A stretch of 64,000 nt of DNA from Actinokineospora iranica. GTDB lineage: Bacteria; Actinomycetota; Actinomycetes; Mycobacteriales; Pseudonocardiaceae. This document shows, in pieces, positions 24,197 through 32,319 of this stretch. Numbering within the stretch: the stretch's first letter is position 1; every line of letters starts with the position of its first letter. A program made the position numbers and the translations under genes. The notes below the pieces were generated by a model that was not told the DNA's origin, ran no database searches, and was given only the letters and a program-made list of their open reading frames with translations. The DNA is taken from assembly GCF_900101685.1 (NCBI RefSeq), contig NZ_FMZZ01000017.1, positions 50,498 to 114,497 on the forward strand. Direction: 5' to 3'.

Positions 24197-25027
24197 TCAG
24201 CCCGCCGAGTCCACGCCGAAGCGCTGGGTGACCTTGGCGGCCAGGTCGGCCAGCTTGACGTTGAGCTGCTGGGAGGTGGTGCGCAGCACGTCGTATGCCT
24301 CGTCCGCGCTGATGCCGCGGCGCTGCATGAGGATGCCCTTGGCCTGCCCGATCACGTCGCGGCTGTCGATGGCGCGGCGCAGGTGGGCGGCCTGCAGAGC
24401 GGCCACGTCGACCGCCTGGGTGACCGCCAGCGCCAGGGACGCGTGCGTGGCCAGCAGCAGGGCGGTGTCCCGGTCGGCCGGGGTGAAGGCCGCCGGTTCG
24501 CGCGAGTAGAAGTTGAGCGCGCCGGTGACGGCGGGCGGCCGGGAGTCCGGCAGGAGGGCCGTGGCCAGCACTGAGCAAAACCCGTGGGCGGCCGCGGCGG
24601 GCGCCCACTTCGGCCACTGCGGGTCGGCGGCCAGGTCGTCGCTCACCGCCGACGCCGGACCGGGGTGCTTGGCCGCCTCGACGCACGGCCCCTCATCGAA
24701 GCGGTACTGCAGGCGGTCAAGCTCACCCGCGATCGCGTCAGTCTCGACCGGGGTGTGAAACCGGCCATCCGGGTCACGCAAGGTGACGCTGACCAGGTCG
24801 GCGGCGGGGATGATCTCGAACGCCACCTCGACCACCCGCCGCAGCACACCGACGATGGTGGTGGAGTCCAGCAGGGCACGGGTGAGCGCGGCGAACTGCA
24901 CGGCCAGCGGCCCCAGGAGAGCCTGGCCATCACCGGAGACGAAGTACGCGCGGTCAGCGAGGTCGCCGGTCTCGTCCAAAGCCGCCAAAGATCTGCCTTC
25001 CTTGTGGTCTGGCTCATGAACGGTCAT
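24197..25027 (-). CDS. GAF-ANTAR domain transcription antiterminator
   Basis: A 276-residue regulator with a GAF sensor domain (~50-195; FDEGPCVEAA and GALNFYSREPAAF are typical) and a C-terminal ANTAR RNA-binding domain (~210-268: RDVIGQAKGILMQRRGISADEAYDVLRTTSQ). ANTAR proteins bind paired hairpins in mRNA leaders to prevent termination. GAF-ANTAR proteins are abundant in actinobacteria. The signal is unknown and no target leader is recognised nearby. The start at 25027 is the first ATG with the expected N-terminus. Confidence 0.88.
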   Translation of the reverse strand: MTVHEPDHKEGRSLAALDETGDLADRAYFVSGDGQALLGPLAVQFAALTRALLDSTTIVGVLRRVVEVAFEIIPAADLVSVTLRDPDGRFHTPVETDAIAGELDRLQYRFDEGPCVEAAKHPGPASAVSDDLAADPQWPKWAPAAAAHGFCSVLATALLPDSRPPAVTGALNFYSREPAAFTPADRDTALLLATHASLALAVTQAVDVAALQAAHLRRAIDSRDVIGQAKGILMQRRGISADEAYDVLRTTSQQLNVKLADLAAKVTQRFGVDSAG

Positions 25028-25183
25028 CGCGCGCCTTCCGCTCCCGCCGACGCCAGCAGCGTCGATCCCGCCCACTTTACGGCCAGGCGGACCGGGTGAC
25101 GGCCGTCGATACCTGTAACCAACGCTCTGGGGTTCCCAGCCCGCCCATGGACAGCCCGGGCGAGATCCGGAACGATCGGCCGG

Positions 25184-25789
25184 ATGCCGGGATCGGATCG
25201 GTCGGTGGTCGTCGCCGTGTGCGGGTCCCCCGGGGCCGGAAAGACCACTGTCGCCCGCGCGACTGCGCGCCGCCTCGGCGTGCTCTTGCTGACCCGGGAC
25301 GAGATCAAGACCGGTTTGGGACTGTCCTCCGCCGCCGTGGCCGAGGATGGCGGCGTTCGGTTCGGTCCGGACTTCGCTGTCGCGGGCGGTCCGCTGAGCC
25401 TGCGCGCCGAGGCGGTGATGGTCGACGCGGCCCGGCTGCTCGCGTCCGCGTGGGTGAGCTTCGTCGTGGAGTCATCCGTGTTGTCCCACAAGCTGCTGGA
25501 CGCGCTGTCCGCCAGTGCGGCCAGAGTGCTCGCTGTTCATGTCACCGCCCACGCATCGGTCATCGGCGGGCGCCTGCGTGCCCGCGCGGCCGCGGGCGGA
25601 CCCATCGACCTGCAGCTCGTGGCCCAGTTCCAGCGGGGCGAGATGGCCGCATCGATCTTCCAGCCGCCGGGCGGAATCGATGTCGTCATCGAGGTCGACA
25701 CGTCAGGTAACGGGGTCCCGGACGTCGGCCCCGTCGAGGCTGCGGTCAGCGACCTGCTTCGACAGCGTGACGGATTCGACACTCGCTAG
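25184..25789 (+). CDS. P-loop AAA_33-type kinase-like ATPase
   Basis: A 201-residue protein with Walker A GSPGAGKTT (~14-22), a TRDEIKTGLG motif (~37-46) typical of the zeta-toxin/gluconate-kinase-like AAA_33 group, and a VVESSVLSHKL stretch in place of Walker B. It probably phosphorylates a small molecule; the substrate is not inferable. It is followed by a strong hairpin and a broken gene on the opposite strand. Confidence 0.8.
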   Translation: MPGSDRSVVVAVCGSPGAGKTTVARATARRLGVLLLTRDEIKTGLGLSSAAVAEDGGVRFGPDFAVAGGPLSLRAEAVMVDAARLLASAWVSFVVESSVLSHKLLDALSASAARVLAVHVTAHASVIGGRLRARAAAGGPIDLQLVAQFQRGEMAASIFQPPGGIDVVIEVDTSGNGVPDVGPVEAAVSDLLRQRDGFDTR

Positions 25790-25823
25790 AACACATGTTC
25801 GAGGATGGGGTATGCTCGCTGTT

Positions 25824-25864
25824 GTCGGGGACGGGCCGACGGGGAAGGTCGGCCCGTCCCCGAC
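25824..25864. terminator. Bidirectional terminator hairpin
   Basis: GTCGGGGACGGGCCGAC (25824-25840) and GTCGGCCCGTCCCCGAC (25848-25864) are exact complements, 17-bp arms around a 7-nt loop. The hairpin lies between the kinase gene and the convergent proline iminopeptidase remnant. Confidence 0.85.
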
Positions 25865-25882
25865 GCCTGTCGCGCTTGCCGC

Positions 25883-26219
25883 TCATCTCCGGGCGAAGTC
25901 GTCCAGTGCCTGGCGCCTGCGTCGGACGAAGGCGTCGCTGCCGGTGTGGCCCGCGTCCTCGATGACGACGAGTTCGGCGTCCGGCCAGGCCCTGGCCAGT
26001 TCCCAGGCGACCGCGCTGGTCGAACAGCACCACGCGGTAGCGCTCGGGGTCGAAGTACGCCCGGCTCCCCGCCGAACAGCCCGACCCCGGCCCGCCGTGC
26101 ACCACGATCGCGGGCTTCCCGTCCGGGTTGCCGCAGACGTCCCAGTAGACGTGGTCGCCGTCCCCCACTGCCGGCATCCCGCGGTCGTCCGGCTCGACTC
26201 TCGCGTACGACTCGACCAT
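25883..26219 (-). pseudogene. pip: Proline iminopeptidase remnant with internal deletion
   Basis: The start at 26219 reads a good N-terminus of the S33 prolyl aminopeptidase family (VYWDVCGNPDGKPAIVVHGGPGSG, then YFDPERYRVVLFDQRG, the family's oxyanion HGGPG and DQRG motifs). Right after DQRG the frame is lost. In another frame the C-terminus follows directly: AVAWELARAWPDAELVVIEDAGH, the end of the same enzyme with its catalytic His, closing at 25883. About 200 central residues, including the catalytic Ser (GGSWG) and Asp, are missing, so one out-of-frame deletion joined the two ends. No active enzyme can be made. Confidence 0.85.
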
Positions 26220-26327
26220 GCCGCTCCCCGGGGCTCCGACGGAGGCCGATGGTGTCACCGTTCGCCTGAGGGCTACCGCTTTCTCGCCTGGCCTAGGCGC
26301 GAAACCGCGCGCAGGTGTGCTCGGCTG

Positions 26328-27287
26328 TCAGGCGCGGCGGGCGCGGGCGCGGCGCTTGCCCTCGTGCATGGCCTGGACGCGGGCGACGGGGATGGTGTGG
26401 CCCTGCTCGATCAGGTCGGCGGGGAGGGGTTGTGGGGCGGGCATCCGGTCGGCCCACGGGTCGCCGTCGGTGAGCAAGGGCGCGGCGGTGTGGACGGTGA
26501 AGTCGGCGGGGGTGACGTCGTCCAGGTCGTCCCATGAGACGGGGAAGGACACTGTGGCGCCGGGGCGGATGCGGGGGCTGTAGGCGGCGACCACGGTCGC
26601 GCCGCCCGCGCGGGTCGAGTCGAGGAAGACCTTGCCCTCGCGGTCTTCCTTGATGTAGGCGGTGGTGGCGGTCGCCGGGTCGAGGTGTTCGGCGCGGGTG
26701 GCGATGGCGCGGGTGGCGGCGGCGGCGTCCTCGACCGGCAGCGGGGCGACCGGGACGAACACGTGCAGCCCCTTCGCGCCGCTGGTCTTGACGACGCCGG
26801 TGAGGCCGGTGTCCGCGAGGGCCTGGCGCACCAGGCGGGCTGCCGCGACGACCGCAGGGAACGCCGCGCCCTCGGGTGGGTCGAGGTCGAGGACCAGGTG
26901 GGTGGCGTGGCCGTCGCGGACCAGCGGCACGTGGTACTCCACGGCGCGCTGGTTCGCGAACCACAGCAGGGTGCGGCGGTCGTCGCAGAGGGCGTAGGAC
27001 ACCTCGCGCCTGGACGACTCCGCCCACTGGGTCGTCGTCCGCACCCAGTCCGGGGTGTACTTGGGGACGTTCTTCTGCATGAACGGCCGCTGCCCGCGCA
27101 GGACCCGGACCACCGACAGCGGCCGGTCGCGCAGGACGGGGAGAATCCGGTCGCGGACCGCGTCGAGGTAGTCGACCAGATCGCGCTTGGTGGCGTCGGC
27201 GTCGGCGAAGAGGGGCTGGTCGAGATTGGTCAGCGACACGCCGTCGCGGACCTCGTCGCTGGTCACCGGGCCACTGTGCCCACTCAC
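26328..27287 (-). CDS. LigD-type DNA polymerase (primase-polymerase) domain protein
   Basis: A 319-residue stand-alone polymerase domain of the bacterial NHEJ protein LigD: THLVLDLDPPEG holds the metal-binding Asp-x-Asp, KTSGAKGLHVFVPV the conserved His of the nucleotide site, and FPVSWDDLDDVTPADFTV the C-terminal family motif. The N-terminus LTNLDQPLFADADATKRDLVDYLD is also typical. Such separate domains fill gaps and add ribonucleotides during end-joining with Ku and LigD. Neither Ku nor ligase is within this window. GTG start. Confidence 0.88.
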   Translation of the reverse strand: MSGHSGPVTSDEVRDGVSLTNLDQPLFADADATKRDLVDYLDAVRDRILPVLRDRPLSVVRVLRGQRPFMQKNVPKYTPDWVRTTTQWAESSRREVSYALCDDRRTLLWFANQRAVEYHVPLVRDGHATHLVLDLDPPEGAAFPAVVAAARLVRQALADTGLTGVVKTSGAKGLHVFVPVAPLPVEDAAAATRAIATRAEHLDPATATTAYIKEDREGKVFLDSTRAGGATVVAAYSPRIRPGATVSFPVSWDDLDDVTPADFTVHTAAPLLTDGDPWADRMPAPQPLPADLIEQGHTIPVARVQAMHEGKRRARARRA

Positions 27288-27345
27288 GCCGGACAGGTCA
27301 ATCGCCCGCTCACGGCAGCCGCGCCGAGGACAGCCAGCGCCCGGC

Positions 27346-28185
27346 TCACGAACCCCACCCGCCCTGGTCCACCGCGCCCGCCCGCGCCGCGAGGTACTCG
27401 TGCGCCTCGACCTCGCGGTTGGGCACCGTGGTGGGCGCCTCCAGGTGGACCGCGCCGCTGGGCAGGATGCCCGCGCCGCCGCTGCGCGCCATCACCCGCC
27501 ACTGCGCGAGCACGTCCTCGCCGACGTGCTCGGCGGGCAGGTCGCGCCAGAACTCGAAGCCGCCCGCTGCCACCAGTTCGGCCCGGTCGTAGAGGACGCA
27601 GCCGCCCACCCAGGCGATCTTGTAGGCGCGCCACTCCCCCGGCCGCAGGCCCCGGGCCAGGTGCGCGGGGTTGGCCGCGTTGTGCAGCGTCCACCGCCGC
27701 CAGGCGTCGGTGCCGGGCGCGATCGACTCCGGCTGCGGCGGGCCATGCCACTCCTCGTACGGGGCCAGTTCGTCCGGCCGCTCGTCGTGCCAGTAGGACA
27801 GTCCCTGCACGGCCGCGCCGACCAGGCCGCAGCCCAGTTCGCCGATGGCGGTGCGGAGCCGGGCGACCGTGCCGGGGGCGAGCCACACGTCGTCGTCGAG
27901 GAACAGCACATACCGGGCGCGGCTGTGGGACAGCAGGTGGTGGCGGTGCTCGGCGAGGCCGCGCCGGGGCAGGTGGCGGCCGGTCCGCACCGGGTGCCCC
28001 GCCAGGTCCAGGACCCGCAGCATCGCCCGCGCCGACGGGGTGTCATAGCCCGCGGGCCCGTCGGACTGGTCGCTGACCACGACGCCGAACTCGGCGTCCT
28101 GCGCGGCCAGCCCGGCCAGGGTGGTGGCCAGTTCGGTCTGCCGGTCGCGGGTGGGCACGAGAATGTCGAGATCGCCGGTGGCCAC
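27346..28185 (-). CDS. Glycosyltransferase family 2 protein
   Basis: A 279-residue GT-A enzyme from the GTG at 28185, which has AGGAGG 5 nt upstream. LDILVPTRDRQTELATTLAGL is the nucleotide-binding start, YVLFLDDDVWLAPG (~89-102) holds the DXD metal site, and VGEDVLAQWRVMA the catalytic-base region. No membrane segment is evident, so it is cytoplasmic. Acceptor and sugar are unknown. It is divergent from the FUSC gene, whose probable start lies 143 bp away. Confidence 0.85.
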   Translation of the reverse strand: MATGDLDILVPTRDRQTELATTLAGLAAQDAEFGVVVSDQSDGPAGYDTPSARAMLRVLDLAGHPVRTGRHLPRRGLAEHRHHLLSHSRARYVLFLDDDVWLAPGTVARLRTAIGELGCGLVGAAVQGLSYWHDERPDELAPYEEWHGPPQPESIAPGTDAWRRWTLHNAANPAHLARGLRPGEWRAYKIAWVGGCVLYDRAELVAAGGFEFWRDLPAEHVGEDVLAQWRVMARSGGAGILPSGAVHLEAPTTVPNREVEAHEYLAARAGAVDQGGWGS

Positions 28186-28312
28186 GGTCCTCCTCCGTCG
28201 TCGTCCGGGACGCGAACGCGAGTACCCGGGCGGAGCGGAGGCAATCACGGTTCACCCGGCGTCTGTTTCGGCTCGCCCCGACCGGGTAGCCGACCACCGT
28301 CAGCGGCGGCGG

Positions 28313-28330
28313 CGAAGGGAGTCCGGCATC
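28313..28330 (+). promoter_or_regulatory. Ribosome site with apparent ATC start codon (FUSC gene)
   Basis: GAAGGGAG at about 28314-28321 is followed 6 nt later by ATC at 28328. No ATG, GTG or TTG occurs in this frame from 28181 until well inside the first membrane domain, so ATC is the best-placed initiator. Confidence 0.45.
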
Positions 28331-29413
28331 GGGTCACCGCCTGCTGTCCGCGCCTCGCTGACGCGCCCGCTCCGGTGGCTGGGGCGCGCCCTGCGGCTCT
28401 CCGGCTATGAGCGGCTCGTCGTCACCCAGGCCGCGAAGGCCGCGCTGGCGGCGGCGCTGGCCTGGCTGGTCGCCGCGGACGGCCTCGGGCTGCCGCAGCC
28501 GTTCCTCGCGCCGTTCGTCGCGGTGTTCCTGGTTGAGACCACGGTGTACCGCTCGGTGCTCGCCTCGGGGCAGCAACTGGTCTGCAACGCCATCGCCGTC
28601 CTGGCCGCGGCGGTGGCGGACTGGTGCGCGCCGGGGCCTGCCGCGGCGATCGGCGTGGCCGCGGTGCTCGGGCTGCTGATCGGCCGGTGGCCCCGGCTCG
28701 GCGACAGCGGCCGGTGGGTCGGGCCGACGGCGGTGCTCGTGGTCGCCCTTGGCACGACGGCCGACGGCTTCCTGCTGCTCGACCGGCTGGTGGAGACCGG
28801 GATCGGCGCCGCGCTGGCCACCGTGGTGAACGCGGTGGTCTACCCGCCCGCGTACGGCAACAGCATCGCCTCGGCCGCCCGCGGCCTGGCCGACGAGTCC
28901 GCCGCGCTGCTCACCGGCCTGGCCGATGAGCTGCGCCGCGACGAGCCGCCGGACGACCCGAGCGCCTGGCCGCGGCACGCCCGCGACATCGCCAGCCGCG
29001 CCCGGGTCGCGGAGCTGTTCGCCGAGCGGGCGGTCGAGGGCCGTCGGCTGACCCCGCGCCTGCGCCGGGCCCACCCCACCGACGCCGCCATCGACGAGTC
29101 CGACCGCCTGCGCCGGGCCTGGTCGCACGTCCGCGACCTGGCCGACGCGGTGCCCAAGGCCACCGCGGCCGACGTCGTCTACCCGGGCGCGGCGTCACGG
29201 CGCGTGTTCGCCGACGCGCTTGACGACCTCGCGTCAACGGTCCGCTCCTGCGGCGCGGACACCGCGGCACGGGACCGCTGCGCGGCCACGCTGCACAAGC
29301 TTTCCCACGCCACCAAGGAATCCGGCCCGGTCCTCGGCCTGGCGAGCCTGCTGCTCCCAGCCCGGGAATTGCTCGCGGTCTTTCGGACCGACGAGCGGAA
29401 AACGCTCATTTAA
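28328..29413 (+). CDS. FUSC family (aromatic acid exporter-like) membrane protein
   Basis: About 361 residues from the ATC at 28328. The N-terminal half has about six closely spaced membrane helices (AAKAALAAALAWLVAA; FLAPFVAVFLVETTVYRSV; ATVVNAVVYPPAYG), the FUSC layout. The C-terminal half is a cytoplasmic helical domain with arginine-rich segments. FUSC proteins export aromatic acids or act in envelope stress; the substrate here is unknown. An alternative GTG at 28178 would overlap the start of the divergent glycosyltransferase gene and add a non-conserved-looking Arg/Pro tail, so I prefer 28328. The first hydrophobic helix follows within ~35 residues. Confidence 0.75.
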   Translation: MGSPPAVRASLTRPLRWLGRALRLSGYERLVVTQAAKAALAAALAWLVAADGLGLPQPFLAPFVAVFLVETTVYRSVLASGQQLVCNAIAVLAAAVADWCAPGPAAAIGVAAVLGLLIGRWPRLGDSGRWVGPTAVLVVALGTTADGFLLLDRLVETGIGAALATVVNAVVYPPAYGNSIASAARGLADESAALLTGLADELRRDEPPDDPSAWPRHARDIASRARVAELFAERAVEGRRLTPRLRRAHPTDAAIDESDRLRRAWSHVRDLADAVPKATAADVVYPGAASRRVFADALDDLASTVRSCGADTAARDRCAATLHKLSHATKESGPVLGLASLLLPARELLAVFRTDERKTLI

Positions 29414-29557
29414 CATTAAGACGGCGTCACAGGGAGCGACGAGCCAGTAGAGTCAGTCCCCGCACGACGCCCCTGAGCGGCCGCGGCCGCCACTCGGGCC
29501 AGGTTTGGCCGACCCCGGCGCTGGGTAGCAAGCAATTCTGGCAGTTGAGGAGCGCGC

Positions 29558-30508
29558 ATGCGAGAAGGCCCGACGCGGGTCGGTGTGCTGGATGTCGGCT
29601 GCTTCAGCGCCCACCTGCTGGTAGTGGACGCCGCCGAGGGGTCGCTCACCCGCCCGGCGTGGAGCCGCAAGGTCCGCCTGCGGCTGGACAAGGCGCTCGA
29701 CAGCACGGGCGAGATCAGCCCGGCGGGCATCGACTCGATCGTCGCCGCGGTGCGCGAGGCGACCCGCCGGGTGTCGCCAGGCGACCTGTCCGCGTTCGTG
29801 CCGTTCGCGACGTCGTCGGTGCGCGACGCGGCCAACGCCGACGACGTGCTGCGCCGGGTGTCCCGGCGCGCGGGCATCGACCTGCGGCTGTTCTCCGGCA
29901 GGCAGGAAGCGGAGCTGTCCTACCTCGCGGCCCGCCGCTGGTTCGGCTGGTCGGCGGGACCGCTGTCGGTGCTGGACGTCGGCGGCGGCACCGTCGAACT
30001 GGCCGCGGGGGACAGCGACGGGGCCTCGCTCGCGGTCTCCCTCCCGCTGGGCGCGCGCACGCTGATGATGCTGGGCCTGGACGAGCGCGAGCGGTTGGGC
30101 GACATGCGCGAAGAGGTGCGCTCGCGCGTCGCGGACGCGCTGCCCAAGCGGGACGTGAAGGCGCTGGCGAGCGGACGCGCGGTCGGGTGCTCGAAGGTGT
30201 TCCAGCAGCTGGCGCACCTCGCGGGCGCCGCCGCCCCGGACGGCAGGCGCGTGCTGCGGGCTGGCGACCTGGACAAGTGGATTCCCCGGCTGGCGGCGCT
30301 GTCGGCGCGCGGCCGCGCGAAGCTGCCCGGGATCTCCCGGCACCGGGCCGAGCAGTCACTCGCGGGCGCCCTGGTCGCCGAGGCGCTCATGCGGGCCACC
30401 GGGCACGACACGGTGGACATCAGTCCATGGTCGACCAAGGAGGGCCTGCTGCTGACGCTGCTCGAACGCGACCGCCCCGCGACGGGGGGAATCGTTTCCG
30501 CGGCGTGA
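29558..30508 (+). CDS. Ppx/GppA family phosphatase
   Basis: A 316-residue ASKHA-fold enzyme: VGVLDVGCFSAHLLVVD (~8-24) is the phosphate-1 loop, FVPFATSSVRDAANADDVL the substrate region, LFSGRQEAELSYLA and VLDVGGGTVELA (~142-153) the second loop. At ~316 residues it is the short, single-lobe Ppx2/GppA-like form common in actinobacteria, acting on polyphosphate or pppGpp. The first loop reads G-C-F-S in place of G-S-N-S, so specificity may be shifted. Ribosome site GAGGAG precedes the ATG. Confidence 0.88.
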   Translation: MREGPTRVGVLDVGCFSAHLLVVDAAEGSLTRPAWSRKVRLRLDKALDSTGEISPAGIDSIVAAVREATRRVSPGDLSAFVPFATSSVRDAANADDVLRRVSRRAGIDLRLFSGRQEAELSYLAARRWFGWSAGPLSVLDVGGGTVELAAGDSDGASLAVSLPLGARTLMMLGLDERERLGDMREEVRSRVADALPKRDVKALASGRAVGCSKVFQQLAHLAGAAAPDGRRVLRAGDLDKWIPRLAALSARGRAKLPGISRHRAEQSLAGALVAEALMRATGHDTVDISPWSTKEGLLLTLLERDRPATGGIVSAA

Positions 30509-30602
30509 AAAAACGGTTTCGCCGCACGGGTTCGAGGTATCCAGCGGGCATGGGCGCAGCACAGCCGACAACGGCGAGGGACAACGGGCGGCGGGACCGG
30601 AC

Positions 30603-31010
30603 ATGACCCCCGAGCCGACCTTCGAGGTGTGGGCGGTCACCGTCCCCGCCGAGGCCGCCCAGCTCCCCTTCGCCCGGCACGCCCTGGACCGGTGGCTGGC
30701 GGCGCAGCAGGTGCCGTCGCCGACCAGGGGCGATGTCGTCTGGGCCGCGGACGAGGCCATGACCAACGCCATCGTGCACGGCTACCGGCACCGGGGCCGG
30801 ACGACCCTGGCCGGCCTGATCGGGCTGAGCGTCCACATGGACGACGAGGTCGTGGTGGTGACCGTGGTGGACCACGGCAGCTGGCGGATGCCCGAGGAGG
30901 GCGCGATCGTGGCGGGCCGGGGCATGACCGTGGTCCGCGCGCTCGCCGACCACGTCCACCTGTCCGTCGACGACGACCGCACCACGTTCACCGCGTGCTT
31001 CACCCGCTGA
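30603..31010 (+). CDS. RsbW-like anti-sigma factor / HATPase_c_2 protein
   Basis: A 135-residue GHKL ATPase domain: N-box WAADEAMTNAIVHGY (~47-61), G1 box VVDHGSWRMPEEG and G2 box GRGMTVVRALAD. Stand-alone domains of this type are serine kinases that hold a sigma factor and phosphorylate a STAS antagonist. No sigma factor gene adjoins; the only STAS protein here is at 21128-21592. It follows the Ppx gene by 94 bp. Confidence 0.85.
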   Translation: MTPEPTFEVWAVTVPAEAAQLPFARHALDRWLAAQQVPSPTRGDVVWAADEAMTNAIVHGYRHRGRTTLAGLIGLSVHMDDEVVVVTVVDHGSWRMPEEGAIVAGRGMTVVRALADHVHLSVDDDRTTFTACFTR

Positions 31011-31229
31011 CTCCCCGGCGGAAACCTCAAACCGATCAGGACCCACGGATAGTGGCCGACTGACATTCGCCTGACTCGAACGGCGTTCAGCGCGGGCGCA
31101 TTCGACGTTCCCGAATGGAGCAAAGCCGACTGTGTCGACCGAACGCACAGTAGTGACACATTACCGTGCTGTGCAGCCGGATTCCCGACCGTGGCAAGAG
31201 AACCCGGCCAGTGGGCAGCGGAACTCCGG

Positions 31230-31409
31230 TCAGTCGCGACCGCGGACGATAGTGGGCTCGTAGCCCTCGTCTTCGGCTGGGCCGGGCGGCGGCCAGGAGC
31301 CCGCCCGTCCGCCGATGACTCCTTCGGTCGCCGCGGTGTCCGCGGCCTCGCTGTCCACAAAGGACCGGGGACTGGGCAGCGACACCATGCGATCGGCTGT
31401 TTCGGCCAT
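31230..31409 (-). CDS. Small hypothetical protein
   Basis: A 59-residue acidic protein from the ATG at 31409, with GAGGAGA 6 nt upstream. It is rich in Ala, Glu, Ser and Pro, with SLPSPRSFVDSEAADTAATEG and a PPPGPAEDEGYEP stretch, and has no cysteine or hydrophobic segment. I do not recognise a family. A good ribosome site and codon bias support it as real. Confidence 0.5.
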   Translation of the reverse strand: MAETADRMVSLPSPRSFVDSEAADTAATEGVIGGRAGSWPPPGPAEDEGYEPTIVRGRD

Positions 31410-31443
31410 GGTCTTCTCCTCACCTGCTCCGCAGCTGTTGATA

Positions 31444-31460
31444 CCCCACCTCGGGTGGGG
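31444..31460 (-). terminator. Short GC hairpin
   Basis: CCCCACC-TCG-GGTGGGG has 7-bp perfect arms and a 3-nt loop, 56 bp after the stop of the leftward gene at 31516 and 35 bp before the next start. It is probably the terminator of the former. Confidence 0.5.
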
Positions 31461-31515
31461 CCACCGCATCCAGGACCGGTTCAGGTGACCGGTTGTCCCC
31501 GATTCGACGGTCCCC

Positions 31516-32175
31516 TCAGCGGTCCTCGGTGTGCTTGCGGTAATCGTCCACCTGCCCTGGCGTCGGGTCGACCCCTACCGCGTCGGCGAAGTCGTCAGGA
31601 TCTGCGAAATCGTCCACGCGCGGTTCTTCACCGACAGTGGGCTCGTTTTCCCCTATTCCCGCGCTGTCCCCTATCGCGCGCTCGCCCAACCCCAGTTCCG
31701 CTTCGACCGCGGCGAGCACGTCGGGGTGGCCCAGCGGCAGCGGCGGCGGGATCCGGTCGCGGGCGCCGCCGGTGCTGCAGGCCAGCAGGACGACGTCCAC
31801 ACCGGAGTCGAGCAGCGCCGCGCGGGCGTCGGCGTGGCCCGCCATCCACGCCTCGCCCGCGGCCTGGGTCGGCTTGCCCGGCGCGGTGCCGCCGTCCGCC
31901 CCCGGGTCGACCAGCAGCACCCGCTCCACGCGGTCGGGCCACTCGGCGGCGACGCGCAGCGCGGGCTCGGCGGCCGTCCCGGCGGCGAGCACGGCGATCC
32001 GGCCGGTGGACTCGCCCGCCGCCCTGGCCACCGCGTCGCCCGGGGACTCGGCCGGGTCGCTCCACACGACCGGGACGGACGCGGCCAGCGCGCGCCAGGT
32101 GGCCGGGAGCGACCCGTGGGCCGCGGTTCCCGCGGGGTCGAGCACGACCAGGGCCGAAGTCTTGAGCTGCGTCAT
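31516..32175 (-). CDS. Alpha/beta-hydrolase-like protein with altered nucleophile elbow
   Basis: A 219-residue protein with GGAGG 5 nt before its ATG. The layout is hydrolase-like: SALVVLDPAGTAAHGS, a helix, VPVVWSDPAES, then GRIAVLAAGTAAEPALRVAAEWPDRVERVLLVDPGADGG. This is the strand-helix-strand of an alpha/beta hydrolase, where the expected G-x-S-x-G reads A-A-G-T-A, so the nucleophile is absent or replaced by Thr. The last ~50 residues are Asp/Glu-rich and probably disordered (repeated DPDDFADAVGVDP). Catalysis is doubtful and a binding role is possible. Confidence 0.55.
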   Translation of the reverse strand: MTQLKTSALVVLDPAGTAAHGSLPATWRALAASVPVVWSDPAESPGDAVARAAGESTGRIAVLAAGTAAEPALRVAAEWPDRVERVLLVDPGADGGTAPGKPTQAAGEAWMAGHADARAALLDSGVDVVLLACSTGGARDRIPPPLPLGHPDVLAAVEAELGLGERAIGDSAGIGENEPTVGEEPRVDDFADPDDFADAVGVDPTPGQVDDYRKHTEDR

Positions 32176-32319
32176 CGGTTCCTCCATCAACGGGTGTCGT
32201 GCTCGGGTACCCGTCGATCAGGTTCGACACACGGCAGGCGTGCCGGACACCGCGCGCGGGTACGCCGGGCGCATGACCACGCGGACGCACAGGCACATCA
32301 CTCGCGGACACGCGGGCAC

